A DNA stretch of 64,000 nucleotides from Nostoc sp. S4 (GCA_029379225.1 JAQYWR010000020.1:62001-126000), one strand, 5' to 3'; shown: positions 46,756-56,884, counted from the first letter of the stretch. Made by a program: numbers and translations. Notes: generated by a model from the sequence alone, not told the origin.

Positions 46756-47073
46756 CTAATCAGAAGTGATTTCTGTCAGTGTGACTACATTTTTCGGCTT
46801 ATCATTGAACACTTTGAACAACTTTTGTTCGTGGGGTGTTGACTCCATAAATACCTGATAAGCTTGTTGCAAAGCTAAAGAATATTGATTTAGCCTTTCA
46901 TCTGGACTCAAATCAGGAGAATTATCATCAATTTCCTTGATGTATTGGGAAAACTTTTTCAAAATATGTAGACGATTTATATTGACAAATTTTTGGTCGT
47001 AGGGCAGATTAAAGAATTGCAAAAATTCTTCTGTATCTACGAGTTGTTTGAATTCATCAAGAGTTCCAGTCAT
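46756..47073 (-). CDS. nifW: Nitrogenase-stabilising/protective protein NifW
   Basis: A 105-residue protein of the NifW family (TLDEFKQLVDTEEFLQFFNL, HILKKFSQYIKEID). NifW supports MoFe protein maturation or oxygen tolerance. It overlaps the preceding 71-aa gene by four bases. Confidence 0.9.
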   Translation of the reverse strand: MTGTLDEFKQLVDTEEFLQFFNLPYDQKFVNINRLHILKKFSQYIKEIDDNSPDLSPDERLNQYSLALQQAYQVFMESTPHEQKLFKVFNDKPKNVVTLTEITSD

Positions 47074-47285
47074 TTCACATTCTCCAATTCTTTCAGCTGT
47101 TGCTTAAGTTCATCTAACTGATGAAATATTTCATAAGTTGCAGCTGCAACATCCATAAGTTGTTTGTAATCTGTTGGCAAACCTTCTGCTAAATCATGCA
47201 GATCCATCTTCATTTGACCTGCTTTGCTGTTGAGGCGTCTAATTTGTCCCTTGAGTTCCTCAATCTTTGTTTCTTCTGCCTGCAC
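47070..47285 (-). CDS. Small nif-cluster coiled-coil protein (DUF683-like)
   Basis: A 71-residue helical-hairpin protein (EETKIEELKGQIRRLNSKAG) ending in a Lys/Gln/Leu coiled coil (QLDELKQQLKELE). This small family is found downstream of nifX in cyanobacteria; function uncertain, perhaps a dimeric scaffold. Overlaps nifW by four bases. Confidence 0.82.
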   Translation of the reverse strand: MQAEETKIEELKGQIRRLNSKAGQMKMDLHDLAEGLPTDYKQLMDVAAATYEIFHQLDELKQQLKELENVK

Positions 47286-47411
47286 GATTAGCCACTCCTT
47301 TTTTTAGTTAGGAGTTAAGAGTTAGGAGTTAAGAGTTAGGAGTGAGGAGCTAATGATTTACCTAACTTTTAACTAATAATTCAGAACTTTTAACCCCTAA
47401 CTCCTAACTTT

Positions 47412-47888
47412 TTACAATTTGCCTACTTCTGGGAACTGCTTTGCCAAATCAATACCTTTTTGGACGTAGCTTTCTCCCTCTTGGGCTAATTTTTCTAGCG
47501 AGTCAAAGCCAAATCTTTGAGCATCTCGCAAGGTTTTTACAGCTAGTAAAAGACGACCAGAAAAAACTAGCGCCCAGCCAAATCCTTCATGACCTAAATC
47601 AATCACAACCTGGGATATCAAACCTGTTTCTTGTTCAATCCCGGCGGCTACAGCTCGAAAAAATGCCATAATCCGAGCTTGAGTAATCGGATCGACTTCA
47701 CCCTCAATGGAGATTTCTCGTTTCTTTTGTTTGCTGACAACAAATGGTTTGAGAATTAATTCATCCGACCAACTACGATAAACTCCATAACTATCTTGAC
47801 CCCGAATCTGTTTGATTAATACCTTGAGAAAAGGTGAGTTCAAGACTTCAGTCGTAGCAGTTCCGTTCACACTATTATTTATGGTCAT
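47412..47888 (-). CDS. NifX-associated protein (DUF269)
   Basis: A 158-residue DUF269 protein: ATTEVLNSPFLKVLIKQIRG, DSYGVYRSWSDELILKPFVV and YVQKGIDLAKQFPEVGKL. Encoded directly after nifX (4-base overlap). Probably helps FeMo-cofactor maturation; mechanism unknown. Confidence 0.88.
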   Translation of the reverse strand: MTINNSVNGTATTEVLNSPFLKVLIKQIRGQDSYGVYRSWSDELILKPFVVSKQKKREISIEGEVDPITQARIMAFFRAVAAGIEQETGLISQVVIDLGHEGFGWALVFSGRLLLAVKTLRDAQRFGFDSLEKLAQEGESYVQKGIDLAKQFPEVGKL

Positions 47889-48298
47889 ACTGTTGCTTGG
47901 TCTCCAACTTCATCTGTAAAGTTTGAAGGTTTTTGCTGTAAAGCTTTACGCAACCAAGGTGGAGGATTCCCTTTGAGGGTTTGGACTAATTTATTTAATA
48001 CTTCACTAATTTCTTCTTCTTCCGATCGCGCCTTCACGGGGGTAACCCCTTTTTTGATTAACCGAGCCGCAGCACTGCCACCAATTGCTGTTACATAAAC
48101 AATGGTACAATCAGCTAACGCCTCAAGTTTTGGTGTGACTTTATCTTCATTTCCATCTTCTTTGAGTTCGCCTTCAAAGTTGAGGGTTTCTAGAAATTCA
48201 TATCCCTCATTGGAAATTTCATAAACATCAATTAACCTAGCCCATCCAAAGTGAGCATTAATATGAACTCGGTCAGTCGTAGTGAAGGCAATTTTCAT
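47885..48298 (-). CDS. nifX: FeMo-cofactor carrier NifX
   Basis: A 137-residue NifX/NafY-type carrier that passes cofactor precursors between NifB and NifEN. Domain hallmark MKIAFTTTDRVHINAHFGWA and DCTIVYVTAIGGSAAARLIK. 229 bp after nifN, so a secondary promoter or processing site may lie there. Confidence 0.92.
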   Translation of the reverse strand: MKIAFTTTDRVHINAHFGWARLIDVYEISNEGYEFLETLNFEGELKEDGNEDKVTPKLEALADCTIVYVTAIGGSAAARLIKKGVTPVKARSEEEEISEVLNKLVQTLKGNPPPWLRKALQQKPSNFTDEVGDQATV

Positions 48299-48527
48299 TG
48301 TAATTCTCCTCTTTCAAGTGTTGAATAAAGAACTCAAGAGTCAGAATTGGTAAATTCAGAATTAATTTGAGTCGATTGTGGTGAAGAATAAATGCTAAAT
48401 TTCACACTAAATATGTATATTTAGTGGTATATCTTTTAGAAAGACTACGCCTACATCTGTCATGATTGCATTCTGATTTCTAATTTCTGACTTGTGAGTT
48501 CCGAATTCTGACTTCTGAATTGTGACT

Positions 48528-49865
48528 TCAAAAATCAGCCCCCACAACTCCTACTTCTTGTAACTGCTTAACTCTTGCTTCTTCTGCCTCTAAAAAGAGG
48601 TTACCGATGCCATACAAAAGTTCCATTGTCCCTCTATAACCAACTTTGGTAAATAGACCATTACCTAAACGGTCATAAATGGGCAGTCCTAGACGATAAA
48701 GAGGAACCGAGAGGCGCTTGGCGATCGCATTTACATTTGAGTTACCAATTAGCAAATCCGAACCAACTGCTAAACTGTCAAAGTCTTCTAAATCACCGAT
48801 GGTGACGCTTTTAACTGGGAGTTTTTCGAGTAGTGGCGATCGCGTCGTTGTCACCGCAGCATGAATCTGCGCTCCCATTGATTGGAGAAAATGCACTGTT
48901 GACCATAATAAATCGGGTTCCAGTGCTAAAGAAACTCGCTTCGCACCAAAATAAAAGTGCGTGTCTAACATCGCATCTTGCAGCTGGCGACGTTGGCGGC
49001 GATATTTTTCCGGTACACTGTTACCACTCAGAATCGCTAATGCTTGGAGAAACTCGTCTACTGGTTCTAATCCAGTCACTTCCCCAAACACCTCGTAAGG
49101 TGTATCAAACCTCTCTTTTAGAATCTTGGCAGCACCGCGCATACTCTCGCCTAAAGCCAAAGTGAAAGCAGAACTACCGACTTCTCGTAGCTGTTTTAAG
49201 GTAGTCCCACTGACTGTAACTGCGCTATAGTTATCTTCCAAGTGTCCATCGAGAGAGGCGCCAAGGTCTGGTACAAAGATGGGCACCAAGCCAAAAGCCG
49301 TCACCATCTCCTTGATTTCCTGTACATCCCCTGGCGTAAAAGCAGAACCCGCCAAAATCGTCACTTGTTCAGTTTTGATTCCACCCGATCGCGGGATTTC
49401 CTGAACTATACTTTCTACAGCAACCGCAAAACCATCTTGCAACGCACCTTTAAAATCGGGAGTCGGAGCAAAAATAATCGCCAAATCATTCAATTCTGGG
49501 TGACGTTTACGGATTTCCTTGAGAAAACCCTCAATGTCATCTCCCCTAGTTTCCGTCAACCCAGTAGTACATAAACCAATAATTTCTGGTTTAGCTTTTT
49601 CTACCAAAGTCAGAATAGCCTGTTCCACATTTTCTTCGCCACCCAAAATTGTAGTCACTTCCGTCATTGCTGTGGTAGCTAAGGGAATCGCTTCCCGGAA
49701 ATGCCGCACTAGCACAACTTTAGCGAAAGCAGTACATCCTTGAGAACCGTGGAATAAAGGCATCGTCCCCTTTAATCCCAAAAAAGCTAATGAGGCGCCC
49801 AAAGCTTGGCTTTGCTTAAGAGGATTAACCGTCAGTGATTTATTAGAAACAGTAACGATCGCCAT
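48528..49865 (-). CDS. nifN: FeMo-cofactor scaffold subunit NifN
   Basis: A 445-residue NifN, partner of NifE in the NifEN scaffold where the precursor matures into FeMo-co. Seen: FHGSQGCTAFAKVVLVRHFR and GLCTTGLTETRGDD. Starts at the last base of nifE (one-base overlap), so the pair is translated together. Confidence 0.95.
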   Translation of the reverse strand: MAIVTVSNKSLTVNPLKQSQALGASLAFLGLKGTMPLFHGSQGCTAFAKVVLVRHFREAIPLATTAMTEVTTILGGEENVEQAILTLVEKAKPEIIGLCTTGLTETRGDDIEGFLKEIRKRHPELNDLAIIFAPTPDFKGALQDGFAVAVESIVQEIPRSGGIKTEQVTILAGSAFTPGDVQEIKEMVTAFGLVPIFVPDLGASLDGHLEDNYSAVTVSGTTLKQLREVGSSAFTLALGESMRGAAKILKERFDTPYEVFGEVTGLEPVDEFLQALAILSGNSVPEKYRRQRRQLQDAMLDTHFYFGAKRVSLALEPDLLWSTVHFLQSMGAQIHAAVTTTRSPLLEKLPVKSVTIGDLEDFDSLAVGSDLLIGNSNVNAIAKRLSVPLYRLGLPIYDRLGNGLFTKVGYRGTMELLYGIGNLFLEAEEARVKQLQEVGVVGADF

Positions 49866-51301
49866 TAAATCACTTCCTCCATTGACTCAGTGAAAAAACT
49901 CCCCGCGTCTTTGTGTCCCTGCGTTTCTGCATCTTCATCCCAGGGAGCCGGCTTGCGTATTTGCTCCCAAATCGGGCTATAAAGAGCTTCGTACAATTCC
50001 CGCGCCATCTCAATCATTCCCACATAACCTGCATAAGGATGGTGGCGTTCTTGGTTGATATCCAAGAAAGGAATCCGGGCTTTCAAGGCGGTGTATTGGT
50101 TACGACCTCCGGCAATCAACATATCTGCTTGAGTATCTCTAACCAGCTTGAGTAATTCCTGGGCGTTACCCTTCTCCAGCATGATGCCATCGTTACCCAG
50201 CAACTTCTTAATTTTGGCTTTATCTTCCTCAGTACTTTTTCTCGTACTGGTAGCAACAACTTCAATCCCCAAGTCCTTAGCAGCCGAGATAATCGACCAA
50301 CTCTTAACACCACCAGTATACAATACAACTCGCTTGCCTTTGAGCCGAGCGCGATAGGGAGCCAGTGCCAAATCAAGAGCAGCAGTTTCTTCGGCAATCA
50401 GCTTTTCTGTGCGTTTTTGTAAATCGGGGTCGCCTAATTTAGCAGCAATATTTCGCAGACAGCGATTCATGTCATCGATGCCGTAGAAAGATTCTTCAAT
50501 GTAAGGAATGCCGTAACGCTCATCCATCTTTCTCGCCATGTTCAGCAGCGCTCGCGAGCAGATCATTACATTGAGCTTGGCACGGTGGGCGTAGCGAATT
50601 TCATTGTAGCGAGCATCGCCTGTAATTTTAGACAAAATGCGGATGCCCAATTTTTCTAGCAGGGGCGTTACTCCCCACATTTCTCCGGCGATGTTGTATT
50701 CACCGATTAAGTTAATATCATAGGGCGTAGTGTATTCCGGTTCTGCTGTCCCGACAACATAATCTAATAAAGATTCACCCCCAAAACGGTTACCCAGATT
50801 TTTACTGCCAATGAATCCGGGAGCAATTACCGGGATAACTGGAGTACCAATTTTCTCGGCTGCGGCTTTGCAAACTGCATCGATATCATCGCCAATTAGA
50901 GCAGTCACGCAAGTAGCGTAGACAAACACTGCTGCTGGTTGGTAACGTTCGTGAAGTTCTAGAATCGCTGTGTAAAGCTTTTTTTCACCACCAAAAATGA
51001 CATCATTTTCACTCAAGTCAGTGGTAAAGCCCATTTTGTAGAGTTGTGGCCCAGAGGAGAGACTACCACGACTGCCCCAAGAATTACCAGCACAGGCTAT
51101 AGGCCCGTGGACTAAATGAGCAGCATCAGCTATCGGAACTAGGGCAATCATTGCTCCATCAAAGGCACAGCCTCCTTGAGCAGCGCCAGGTTGTGCCTGT
51201 TGGCTGCAAGACTTATTTTTCTTTTCTGATTGTTTGTGCTGATTATGCTCGCATCCTGACTCAGTGAGCAGCTCGTTAATTTTGCCTTGGGTGCTTTTCA
51301 T
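49865..51301 (-). CDS. nifE: FeMo-cofactor scaffold subunit NifE
   Basis: A 478-residue NifE if started at ATG 51301 ([17 protein letters not shown]), which has a purine-rich site AAGAGAAGAGAG directly before it; an upstream ATG at 51346 would add 15 residues. Cluster-binding Cys in [21 protein letters not shown] and [12 protein letters not shown]. The N terminus carries a Cys/His/Gln/Lys-rich linker (CEHNQHKQ). Scaffold for FeMo-co assembly. Confidence 0.95.
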   Translation of the reverse strand: MKSTQGKINELLTESGCEHNQHKQSEKKNKSCSQQAQPGAAQGGCAFDGAMIALVPIADAAHLVHGPIACAGNSWGSRGSLSSGPQLYKMGFTTDLSENDVIFGGEKKLYTAILELHERYQPAAVFVYATCVTALIGDDIDAVCKAAAEKIGTPVIPVIAPGFIGSKNLGNRFGGESLLDYVVGTAEPEYTTPYDINLIGEYNIAGEMWGVTPLLEKLGIRILSKITGDARYNEIRYAHRAKLNVMICSRALLNMARKMDERYGIPYIEESFYGIDDMNRCLRNIAAKLGDPDLQKRTEKLIAEETAALDLALAPYRARLKGKRVVLYTGGVKSWSIISAAKDLGIEVVATSTRKSTEEDKAKIKKLLGNDGIMLEKGNAQELLKLVRDTQADMLIAGGRNQYTALKARIPFLDINQERHHPYAGYVGMIEMARELYEALYSPIWEQIRKPAPWDEDAETQGHKDAGSFFTESMEEVI

Positions 51302-51381
51302 CTCTCTTCTCTTATTGGATAGCAGTTTTTGTTTATCATTGGTCATTGGTCATTTGTTATTTGTCATTCGTTATTAGTCCT

Positions 51382-51432
51382 CTCTTACAAAGTTCCGATC
51401 CAAGGAAGCCTTGGCTCAGACTTTGCGCTTTG
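51382..51432. repeat. Short relative of the 97-bp dispersed repeat
   Basis: Starts TCTCTTACAAAGTT and ends GACTTTGCGCTTTGTC like copies A and B, but the interior (CCGATCCAAGGAAGCCTTGG) is different and itself palindromic (CCAAGG-AAG-CCTTGG). Confidence 0.5.
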
Positions 51433-51477
51433 TCTTTTGTTTTGAATAACTCGTAACTGACGAGCAATAACTAACAG

Positions 51478-51543
51478 CTAATGACCAATGACCAATGACT
51501 AATGACTAATGACCAACGACCAATGACTAATGACTAATAACTA
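51478..51543. repeat. Degenerate heptanucleotide tandem repeat
   Basis: About nine units of (C/T)AATGAC with small changes, ending at the stop codon of the next minus-strand gene. A cluster of the short repeats typical of Nostoc intergenic DNA. Confidence 0.7.
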
Positions 51544-51882
51544 ACAAATATATTTCGTGACATCTTCTCCACATACATCGGTGAGGTAAGATAAAGCACG
51601 AAAACGCAATCCGACAAACTCATCATATAAAGGATTGAGTTTACATAATGGTGGAATATCAATACACCGCCCAAATAATTTTATTTGGCGCTCAAAAGGA
51701 CAACAGCAAGGAATTGTTTGGCAAATTAAATGAGCAAGGCGATTACTTTTCACCTCAATTCCATCCACTACACGACGTAAGGGATTGAGGATATTGTTAA
51801 ATATCCCGCGTTTTTTGTAGTTAGGTGGATGGTAATTAGGATGAGGATGAGTGTGCGTGTGAGTGTGATTGATAGTTTCCAT
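51541..51882 (-). CDS. Mo-dependent nitrogenase C-terminal-like protein
   Basis: A 113-residue protein: His-rich start METINHTHTHTHPHPNYHPP, then LRRVVDGIEVKSNRLAHLIC, IPCCCPFERQIKLFG and PLYDEFVGLRFRAL. This corresponds to the small 'Mo-nitrogenase C-terminal' family encoded between nifK and nifE in Nostoc. The His run (alternating TH) and CCC suggest metal contact. Exact role unknown. Confidence 0.82.
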   Translation of the reverse strand: METINHTHTHTHPHPNYHPPNYKKRGIFNNILNPLRRVVDGIEVKSNRLAHLICQTIPCCCPFERQIKLFGRCIDIPPLCKLNPLYDEFVGLRFRALSYLTDVCGEDVTKYIC

Positions 51883-52036
51883 TAATTACATACCTCCGGT
51901 AAATGCTAAATTTGGGAGTGGTATTGGGTACTGGGGAGCGGGTATTGGGTATTGGGAAGTAAATCCCCATCTCCCCAATCCCTAGTCCCCAGTCCTTAAC
52001 TACTAATCCCTAATAACTTGCGTTTTTGTGCAATTC

Positions 52037-53572
52037 CTAACGAATTAAGTCGTAGGAAATATCGGTCTTAGAAGGAATATTGGTGTTGCGATCGATTTCC
52101 TCGAAGATTGTATTTACAATCCAGTTGAGCAAGTTGATTACACCTTGGTAACCGATGGTGCTGTAGCGGTGCAAGTGGTGACGATCCATAATGGGGTAGC
52201 CGATTCTCACAAGGGGAATCTTGGTATCGCGCCACAGGTACTTACCGTAGGTGTTACCGATCAACAAGTCTACGGGTTCGGTGAACAACAAGGAACGCAT
52301 GTGCCACAGGTCTTTACCAGGCCAAACAGTTGCATTCTTACCGAATGGGCTAGAAGCAAGCAATTCTTTGATTTCTGCTTCAAATACTTCGTTGCTGTTG
52401 TGAACCAAGATATGCACTGGTTCAGCACCCATTTCTAGCATAAAGCCAACTACGCTGTATACTAAATCCGGTTCGCCGTAGATAGCGAAGCGCTTGCCGT
52501 GAACCCATGCATGGGAGTCAGTCATTGCGTCAACTGCACGACCGCGTTCGATTTCCAATTCTTCAGGAATGGGCTTACCAGATAGTTCGCTGAGTTTCAT
52601 CAAGAACTCATCAGTAGCTTTAATACCCCAAGGACGGGAAACTACGGTTGGTTGCTTCCACTCTTTTTCGATGTACTCGCGAGTCTTAACTGTGGAGTAT
52701 GATTGCAGGAATACTGTAGCTTTACCATTAATTGAATCTGCTCCATCTTCCAGCTTTGTACCACCTGGATACATATTGAACTCACCTGTATTTGGTGAAT
52801 CCAGGTAATCGCTGTTATCAGCAAGAATGGTGTAGTCAAAGCCAAACAGGGAAGCAATCCGCTTGAGTTCGCGGTTGTTGCCTACGTAGGTGTCAAAACC
52901 TGGGATAAAGTTGATTTTGCCGTTGCTGGTTTCTTTCTTATGACCTGCTGTCAAGTTAGAAAGAATTCCCTTCATCATGTTATCGTAACCAGTGATGTGG
53001 GAACCAACAAAGCTGGGGGTGTGAGCGAAAGGAACTGGGAAATCTTGAGGAACTGAACCTGCATTTTTAGCGTTGTTGATGAATGCTTGTAAGTCATCAC
53101 CGATTACCTCTGCCATACAGGTGGTGCAGACAGCAATCATCTTGGGCTTGTAGAGTTGATAGGAGTTTGCCAAGCCGTCAATCATGTTTTGCAGTCCACC
53201 AAACACCGCTGCATCTTCAGTCATCGAAGAAGATACACCAGAAAATGGTTCTTTGTAGTGACGGGTTAAGTGGGTACGGAAGTATGCGACGCAACCTTGG
53301 GAACCTTGAACAAAGGGCAGAGTGCCTTCAAATCCAACAGCAGCAAAGATTGCTCCTAAAGGTTGGCAACCTTTAGCAGGGTTCACGGTTAGAGCTTCAC
53401 GAGCGAAATTCTTTTCGCGATAATCCCAACCCTTAGTCCATTCTGCAACCCGCTTTACTTCTTCGGGGTCGTGACCGTTTTCAAATTCTTTCTTGTTTTG
53501 GAATAGTTGTTGGTACTCCGGCTGGTGAAATAGCTCTACGTGGTCTTGAATTTTGTCTGGATTCTGAGGCAT
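52037..53572 (-). CDS. nifK: Nitrogenase MoFe protein beta subunit NifK
   Basis: A 511-residue MoFe protein beta chain. P-cluster ligands in [36 protein letters not shown] and [14 protein letters not shown]. With NifD forms the alpha2-beta2 enzyme that reduces N2. It is separated from the nifD 3' piece by 312 bp of non-coding DNA. Confidence 0.97.
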   Translation of the reverse strand: MPQNPDKIQDHVELFHQPEYQQLFQNKKEFENGHDPEEVKRVAEWTKGWDYREKNFAREALTVNPAKGCQPLGAIFAAVGFEGTLPFVQGSQGCVAYFRTHLTRHYKEPFSGVSSSMTEDAAVFGGLQNMIDGLANSYQLYKPKMIAVCTTCMAEVIGDDLQAFINNAKNAGSVPQDFPVPFAHTPSFVGSHITGYDNMMKGILSNLTAGHKKETSNGKINFIPGFDTYVGNNRELKRIASLFGFDYTILADNSDYLDSPNTGEFNMYPGGTKLEDGADSINGKATVFLQSYSTVKTREYIEKEWKQPTVVSRPWGIKATDEFLMKLSELSGKPIPEELEIERGRAVDAMTDSHAWVHGKRFAIYGEPDLVYSVVGFMLEMGAEPVHILVHNSNEVFEAEIKELLASSPFGKNATVWPGKDLWHMRSLLFTEPVDLLIGNTYGKYLWRDTKIPLVRIGYPIMDRHHLHRYSTIGYQGVINLLNWIVNTIFEEIDRNTNIPSKTDISYDLIR

Positions 53573-53884
53573 TTGTGATCTCCAAGCTTGCTGAATTTAT
53601 TACTAATCGAGGAATCGGCAGTGAAGGAGCTAGTAAGTTAAAAGGTAAAAGTAGAGACGCGATTAATCGCATCTGTACAAAAGTAAAAAGAGAAGAAAAA
53701 CTTTATAAAATCTCTTTTGCCTTTTGACTTTTTACTTTTAACTTCATGTAAGGAGTGGGAATATGACTCAAAACTCAAAATACAAAATGCAAAACACATA
53801 ATTTTGAATTTTGAATTTTGAATTTTGTATTCCCAACTCCCTCCTGGGGTATTAGCCCCAGGTACTTATGTCTCTCTCATTTTT
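53573..53884. other. nifD-nifK intergenic region
   Basis: About 312 bp with repeats of AATTTTG near 53801-53828, a GCGATTAATCGC palindrome near 53658, and GGTAAAAGT-like short repeats. No gene. In other heterocystous strains this spacer likewise holds repeat DNA. Confidence 0.45.
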
Positions 53885-54035
53885 TTAGGCGGTTGCTTTA
53901 GCTGTAGTTTTAGCTTCAGCTTTTTTGCTCCAGGGAGCGCCAATTAATCCCCAGGTTGGGCTGTTGAGTGCCAAATCCATATCGCGAGCGAAGATAGCAA
54001 AGCCATCATAACCGTGATAAGGGCCGGAGTAATCC
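53885..54035 (-). CDS. nifD: 3' end of nifD, separated by the nifD element
   Basis: This is the final 49 residues of NifD ([20 protein letters not shown] ... TTAKATA), bearing the conserved segment with [10 protein letters not shown]. The coding sequence joins unrelated element-derived codons exactly at the core GGATTACTCCGG (D-Y-S-G). The preceding frame back to 54076 is element DNA. After excision by XisA this piece would be joined to the main nifD portion beyond the window's right end. Stop TAA is at 53885. Confidence 0.95.
54024..54035 (-). promoter_or_regulatory. Recombination core of the nifD element (one end)
   Basis: Minus-strand GGATTACTCCGG, matching the core repeat known for nifD elements. 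XisA recombines it with a second copy at the other end. Confidence 0.93.
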
Positions 54036-54084
54036 TTTTCCTGGTTTAATTTTTTTAGAAAGCTTAATGTTTGCAATGAGCAAT

Positions 54085-54099
54085 GTGAGAATTAAACAT
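54085..54099 (+). promoter_or_regulatory. Candidate NtcA site upstream of xisA
   Basis: TGT-N9-ACA at 54085-54099, about 230 bp before the xisA ATG. NtcA-type sites upstream of xisA are known from Anabaena, where NtcA affects its expression. Only the consensus is seen here. Confidence 0.45.
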
Positions 54100-54167
54100 T
54101 GTTTACTGAGAACGCATTTATTTTTAGACTAAATATAGGCTAAAGAAGAATTTGTAATTCGTGATTA

Positions 54168-54242
54168 GGCGTTGCTGATTCAAAATATAAGTTTACTCAC
54201 GCACAGACGGAGAGTCGCAGAGAGTAAGAATTCAGGAATGCC
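54168..54242. repeat. Degenerate copy of the GGCGTTGCTGA repeat
   Basis: Begins GGCGTTGCTGATTCAAAATAT and contains CGCAGAGAGTAAGA as in the 57067-57178 element, but the right end (TTCAGGAATGCC) has decayed from TCAGCAACGCC. Confidence 0.6.
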
Positions 54243-54325
54243 TGCAATCGAGAGTCCTAAATTACGAATTACGAATTAGTAATTGTTTTGACTCCAGTCT
54301 GCAACCACAGCAGCAAAGAGAACAC

Positions 54326-55627
54326 ATGAAATCAAAAGTGCTACTGGAATTAGAGACAGTAAATCTGCGTTTGAAGTCTGCAAAGACAAAAGTCACAATT
54401 AGAGAATCAAATGGAAGTCTGCAATTACGCGCTACATTACCGATTAAACCGGGAGACAAGGACAAAAATGGTACTGGTAGAAAGCAATACAATCTCAGCT
54501 TGAATATTCCCGCTAACTTGGATGGATTAAAAACAGCTGAGGAAGAAGCTTATGAATTAGGAAAGTTAATTGCTCGTAAAACCTTTGAATGGAATGAGAA
54601 ATATTTAGATGATGAGGCAATTAAAAAAGATTTGCAAACAATTGGAGAACTACTCGCAAAATTTGAAGATGAATATTTTAAAACTCACAAACGCACTACG
54701 AAAAGCGAACATACTTTTTTTTATTATTTTTCCCGAACCAAGCGATTCACCAATTTTACAGATTTAGCAACTTCTGAAAATCTGATAAAGTCAATTGAGA
54801 AAATTGATAAGGAATGGGCTAGATATAATGCAGCTAGAGCGATAGCTGCATTTTGCCAAGCATTCAAAATCGAAATTGATTTATCTAAATATTCTAAGAT
54901 GCCAGAGAACAATTCCCGGACTATTCCAACTGATACGGAAATATGTGAGGGAATTAGTAAGTTTGAAGATTATTTAAATACCAGGGGCAATCAAGTTAAT
55001 CAAAATGTTCAAGATAGCTGGCAGCTTTGGCGATGGACTTATGGAATGTTAGCAGTTTTTGGTTTACGACCACGTGAGCTTTTTATTAATCCTGACATTG
55101 ATTGGTGGTTAAGTCAAGAAAATGTAGATTTGACATGGAAAGTTCATAAAGATTGTAAGACTGGTGAGAGGGAAGCTTTACCGTTATATAAACAATGGAT
55201 TGAAGAATTTGATTTGAAAAATCCAAAATATTTAGAAATGTTGGCAACGGTAATTAGTAAAAAAGATAATAACAATTATGCAGAGATAACAGCATTAACA
55301 CAGAGAGTTAGTTGGTGGTTTCGGAAAATTGGCTTAGATTTTAAGCCCTATGATTTACGTCACGCTTGGGCAATTCGGGCACATATTTTGGGAATACCAA
55401 TTAAAGCGGCGGCGGATAATTTGGGGCATAGCGTACAAGTTCACACGCAAACTTATCAGCGTTGGTTCTCACTCGATATGCGAAAGTTGGCGATGAATCA
55501 GGCTTTGAGTAAGAGGAATGAAGTTGAGTTAATTAGGGAGGATAATGCTAAGTTGAGAATGGAGAATGAAAAGTTGAGGTTTGAAATTGAGAAATTGAAG
55601 ATAGAGTTAATTTATAAACAAAGTTAA
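54326..55627 (+). CDS. xisA: Site-specific recombinase XisA of the nifD element
   Basis: A 433-residue tyrosine recombinase, somewhat shorter than the XisA I recall from Anabaena (472). It carries the catalytic Arg in GLRPRELF (about 247), box II YDLRHAWAIRAH (about 341-352), where Tyr replaces the usual His before LRH, and LGHSVQVHTQTYQRW with the active Tyr near 377. A Leu/Glu/Lys-rich coiled coil closes the protein (ELIREDNAKLRMENEKLRFE). The ATG at 54326 is preceded by AAAGAGAACACATG. The Tyr substitution is a known XisA-type feature as I recall. Expected to act in heterocysts. Confidence 0.92.
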   Translation: MKSKVLLELETVNLRLKSAKTKVTIRESNGSLQLRATLPIKPGDKDKNGTGRKQYNLSLNIPANLDGLKTAEEEAYELGKLIARKTFEWNEKYLDDEAIKKDLQTIGELLAKFEDEYFKTHKRTTKSEHTFFYYFSRTKRFTNFTDLATSENLIKSIEKIDKEWARYNAARAIAAFCQAFKIEIDLSKYSKMPENNSRTIPTDTEICEGISKFEDYLNTRGNQVNQNVQDSWQLWRWTYGMLAVFGLRPRELFINPDIDWWLSQENVDLTWKVHKDCKTGEREALPLYKQWIEEFDLKNPKYLEMLATVISKKDNNNYAEITALTQRVSWWFRKIGLDFKPYDLRHAWAIRAHILGIPIKAAADNLGHSVQVHTQTYQRWFSLDMRKLAMNQALSKRNEVELIREDNAKLRMENEKLRFEIEKLKIELIYKQS

Positions 55628-55741
55628 ATTTTTAAGAGAATGGAAAGTATTAAGATTAGAATATTTATTGGCAATGATATAATATTGCAAGTACAACTTC
55701 CACTTCATAATGTAGGGTATGTTGTTGCACTTTGCAACACA

Positions 55742-55793
55742 CCACCGTTTCAAACATCCTAGTAAAGCACGTCCACTAGTAAACCAAACGGTG
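55742..55793. repeat. Imperfect inverted repeat after xisA
   Basis: CACCGTTT near 55742 and AAACGGTG near 55793 enclose an inner CTAGTAAA/TTTACTAG-like pair. It sits just before the stronger terminator at 55812. Confidence 0.4.
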
Positions 55794-55811
55794 AAGTCTG
55801 CGGATGATAAA

Positions 55812-55854
55812 AAGTCTGTTTGTGATTATTATCTGCAAACAGACTTCATTTTTT
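55812..55854. terminator. Bidirectional terminator between xisA and the DUF2267 gene
   Basis: Perfect 11-bp stem AAGTCTGTTTG (55812-55822) / CAAACAGACTT (55836-55846), T-run on both strands (CATTTTTT on plus; TTTTTATC on minus). It serves the two convergent genes. Confidence 0.8.
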
Positions 55855-55866
55855 CAGGCTTTTAAA

Positions 55867-56406
55867 TTAAGCTTGCTCCCAAAGCTGACGTACATAGTCA
55901 GGGAGCCAGTTAGCAATTTCTTGAATCCGCTCTTGGGAAAGTTCCTCTTTAGTGGCAGAAAATACGGCTTTAACTGCTTGTTCTCGGTCAACTGTTTCTG
56001 GCTTCCCGCCTTCATTAGCAACTCGGAACAGAAAACGGTCAGAATCGATATTGAAGATACCTGGGCCTTTCCAAGGTGGACGAACCTTGCTCAAAAATCC
56101 CACAATTGGATTGGTATCTTTCCAGAGATCGGCAACTTCAAACTGGAGTGCTTTCTCTTTAGTAGACACGGCTTCTGTATGTAGTTCTTCCTCAACGCGA
56201 TCGCTGGCTTCTGTAGTCATTACGTCACGCATGACACGAAACACAACTTCAGTAAAGTCTCTAGCGTCATAAATGTCTGCAAATCCCCCTTTGACCATCA
56301 CCTTTTCTAGGAATGAGCGATGTTCGTCGGCGATCGCAGTTCGAGTATCTTCTATCTCCGTTGGATCAATTTCTGGAATTTCTGTTCTAAAAGCTTCATC
56401 TGGCAT
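55867..56406 (-). CDS. DUF2267-family protein
   Basis: A 179-residue helical protein. FLEKVMVKGGFADIYDARDF and the LPDYVRQLWEQA end are DUF2267 hallmarks (a domain of stress-linked proteins of unknown function, usually paired repeats). The last part SQERIQEIANWLPDYVRQLW is the second unit. No metal site. Located inside the nifD element. Confidence 0.8.
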   Translation of the reverse strand: MPDEAFRTEIPEIDPTEIEDTRTAIADEHRSFLEKVMVKGGFADIYDARDFTEVVFRVMRDVMTTEASDRVEEELHTEAVSTKEKALQFEVADLWKDTNPIVGFLSKVRPPWKGPGIFNIDSDRFLFRVANEGGKPETVDREQAVKAVFSATKEELSQERIQEIANWLPDYVRQLWEQA

Positions 56407-56665
56407 AGTTTTTCGTTTTGCTTCTTAATCTTGAGTCTTTATGCTTACCTCTGTAAGGTCGCACAAATCAAAAACACTTAGTATCATCCAGAAGTTCGAG
56501 ATGTTGTCTGTCCAAAAGTTATAAATTCAGCGTCGGATAATAACACACATCGTAGTTTGTTACTGCTGCCTAGACGTAAAAAAATTAGCTTGTCGAAGAC
56601 ATCTCCTATCCGTGTCGAAAAATAGTCAAAATAGATAAGTTGATATCAATTCGTTAAAAACAAAC

Positions 56666-56884
56666 ATGGCAGAAATAACAAGCATTGAAATTAATACTAC
56701 AAAAGTCAAAATACCTAACGATGACTTAGAAATCGATGCTTACTTAGCTCAACCAGCACATCAGCGAACCTTTGCTGCTGTTATCGTTTTTCGAGAAATT
56801 TTAGCCCAGCACCCAAGTTACAATCCTGAGGCTGCTCCTGATGCTTGGCAACATGTTCTAGAACTGTTTCAAAATCACCTATAA
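56666..56884 (+). pseudogene. Dienelactone hydrolase with a large internal deletion
   Basis: The first 45 codons (KVKIPNDDLEIDAYLAQPA, FAAVIVFREI) match the N terminus of bacterial dienelactone hydrolases. The last 27 (SYNPEAAPDAWQHVLELFQN) match the C terminus. The whole catalytic middle, about 170 residues, is missing, and the join is in frame around FREI-LAQH. A small peptide could still be made, but the enzyme cannot work. Confidence 0.75.
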
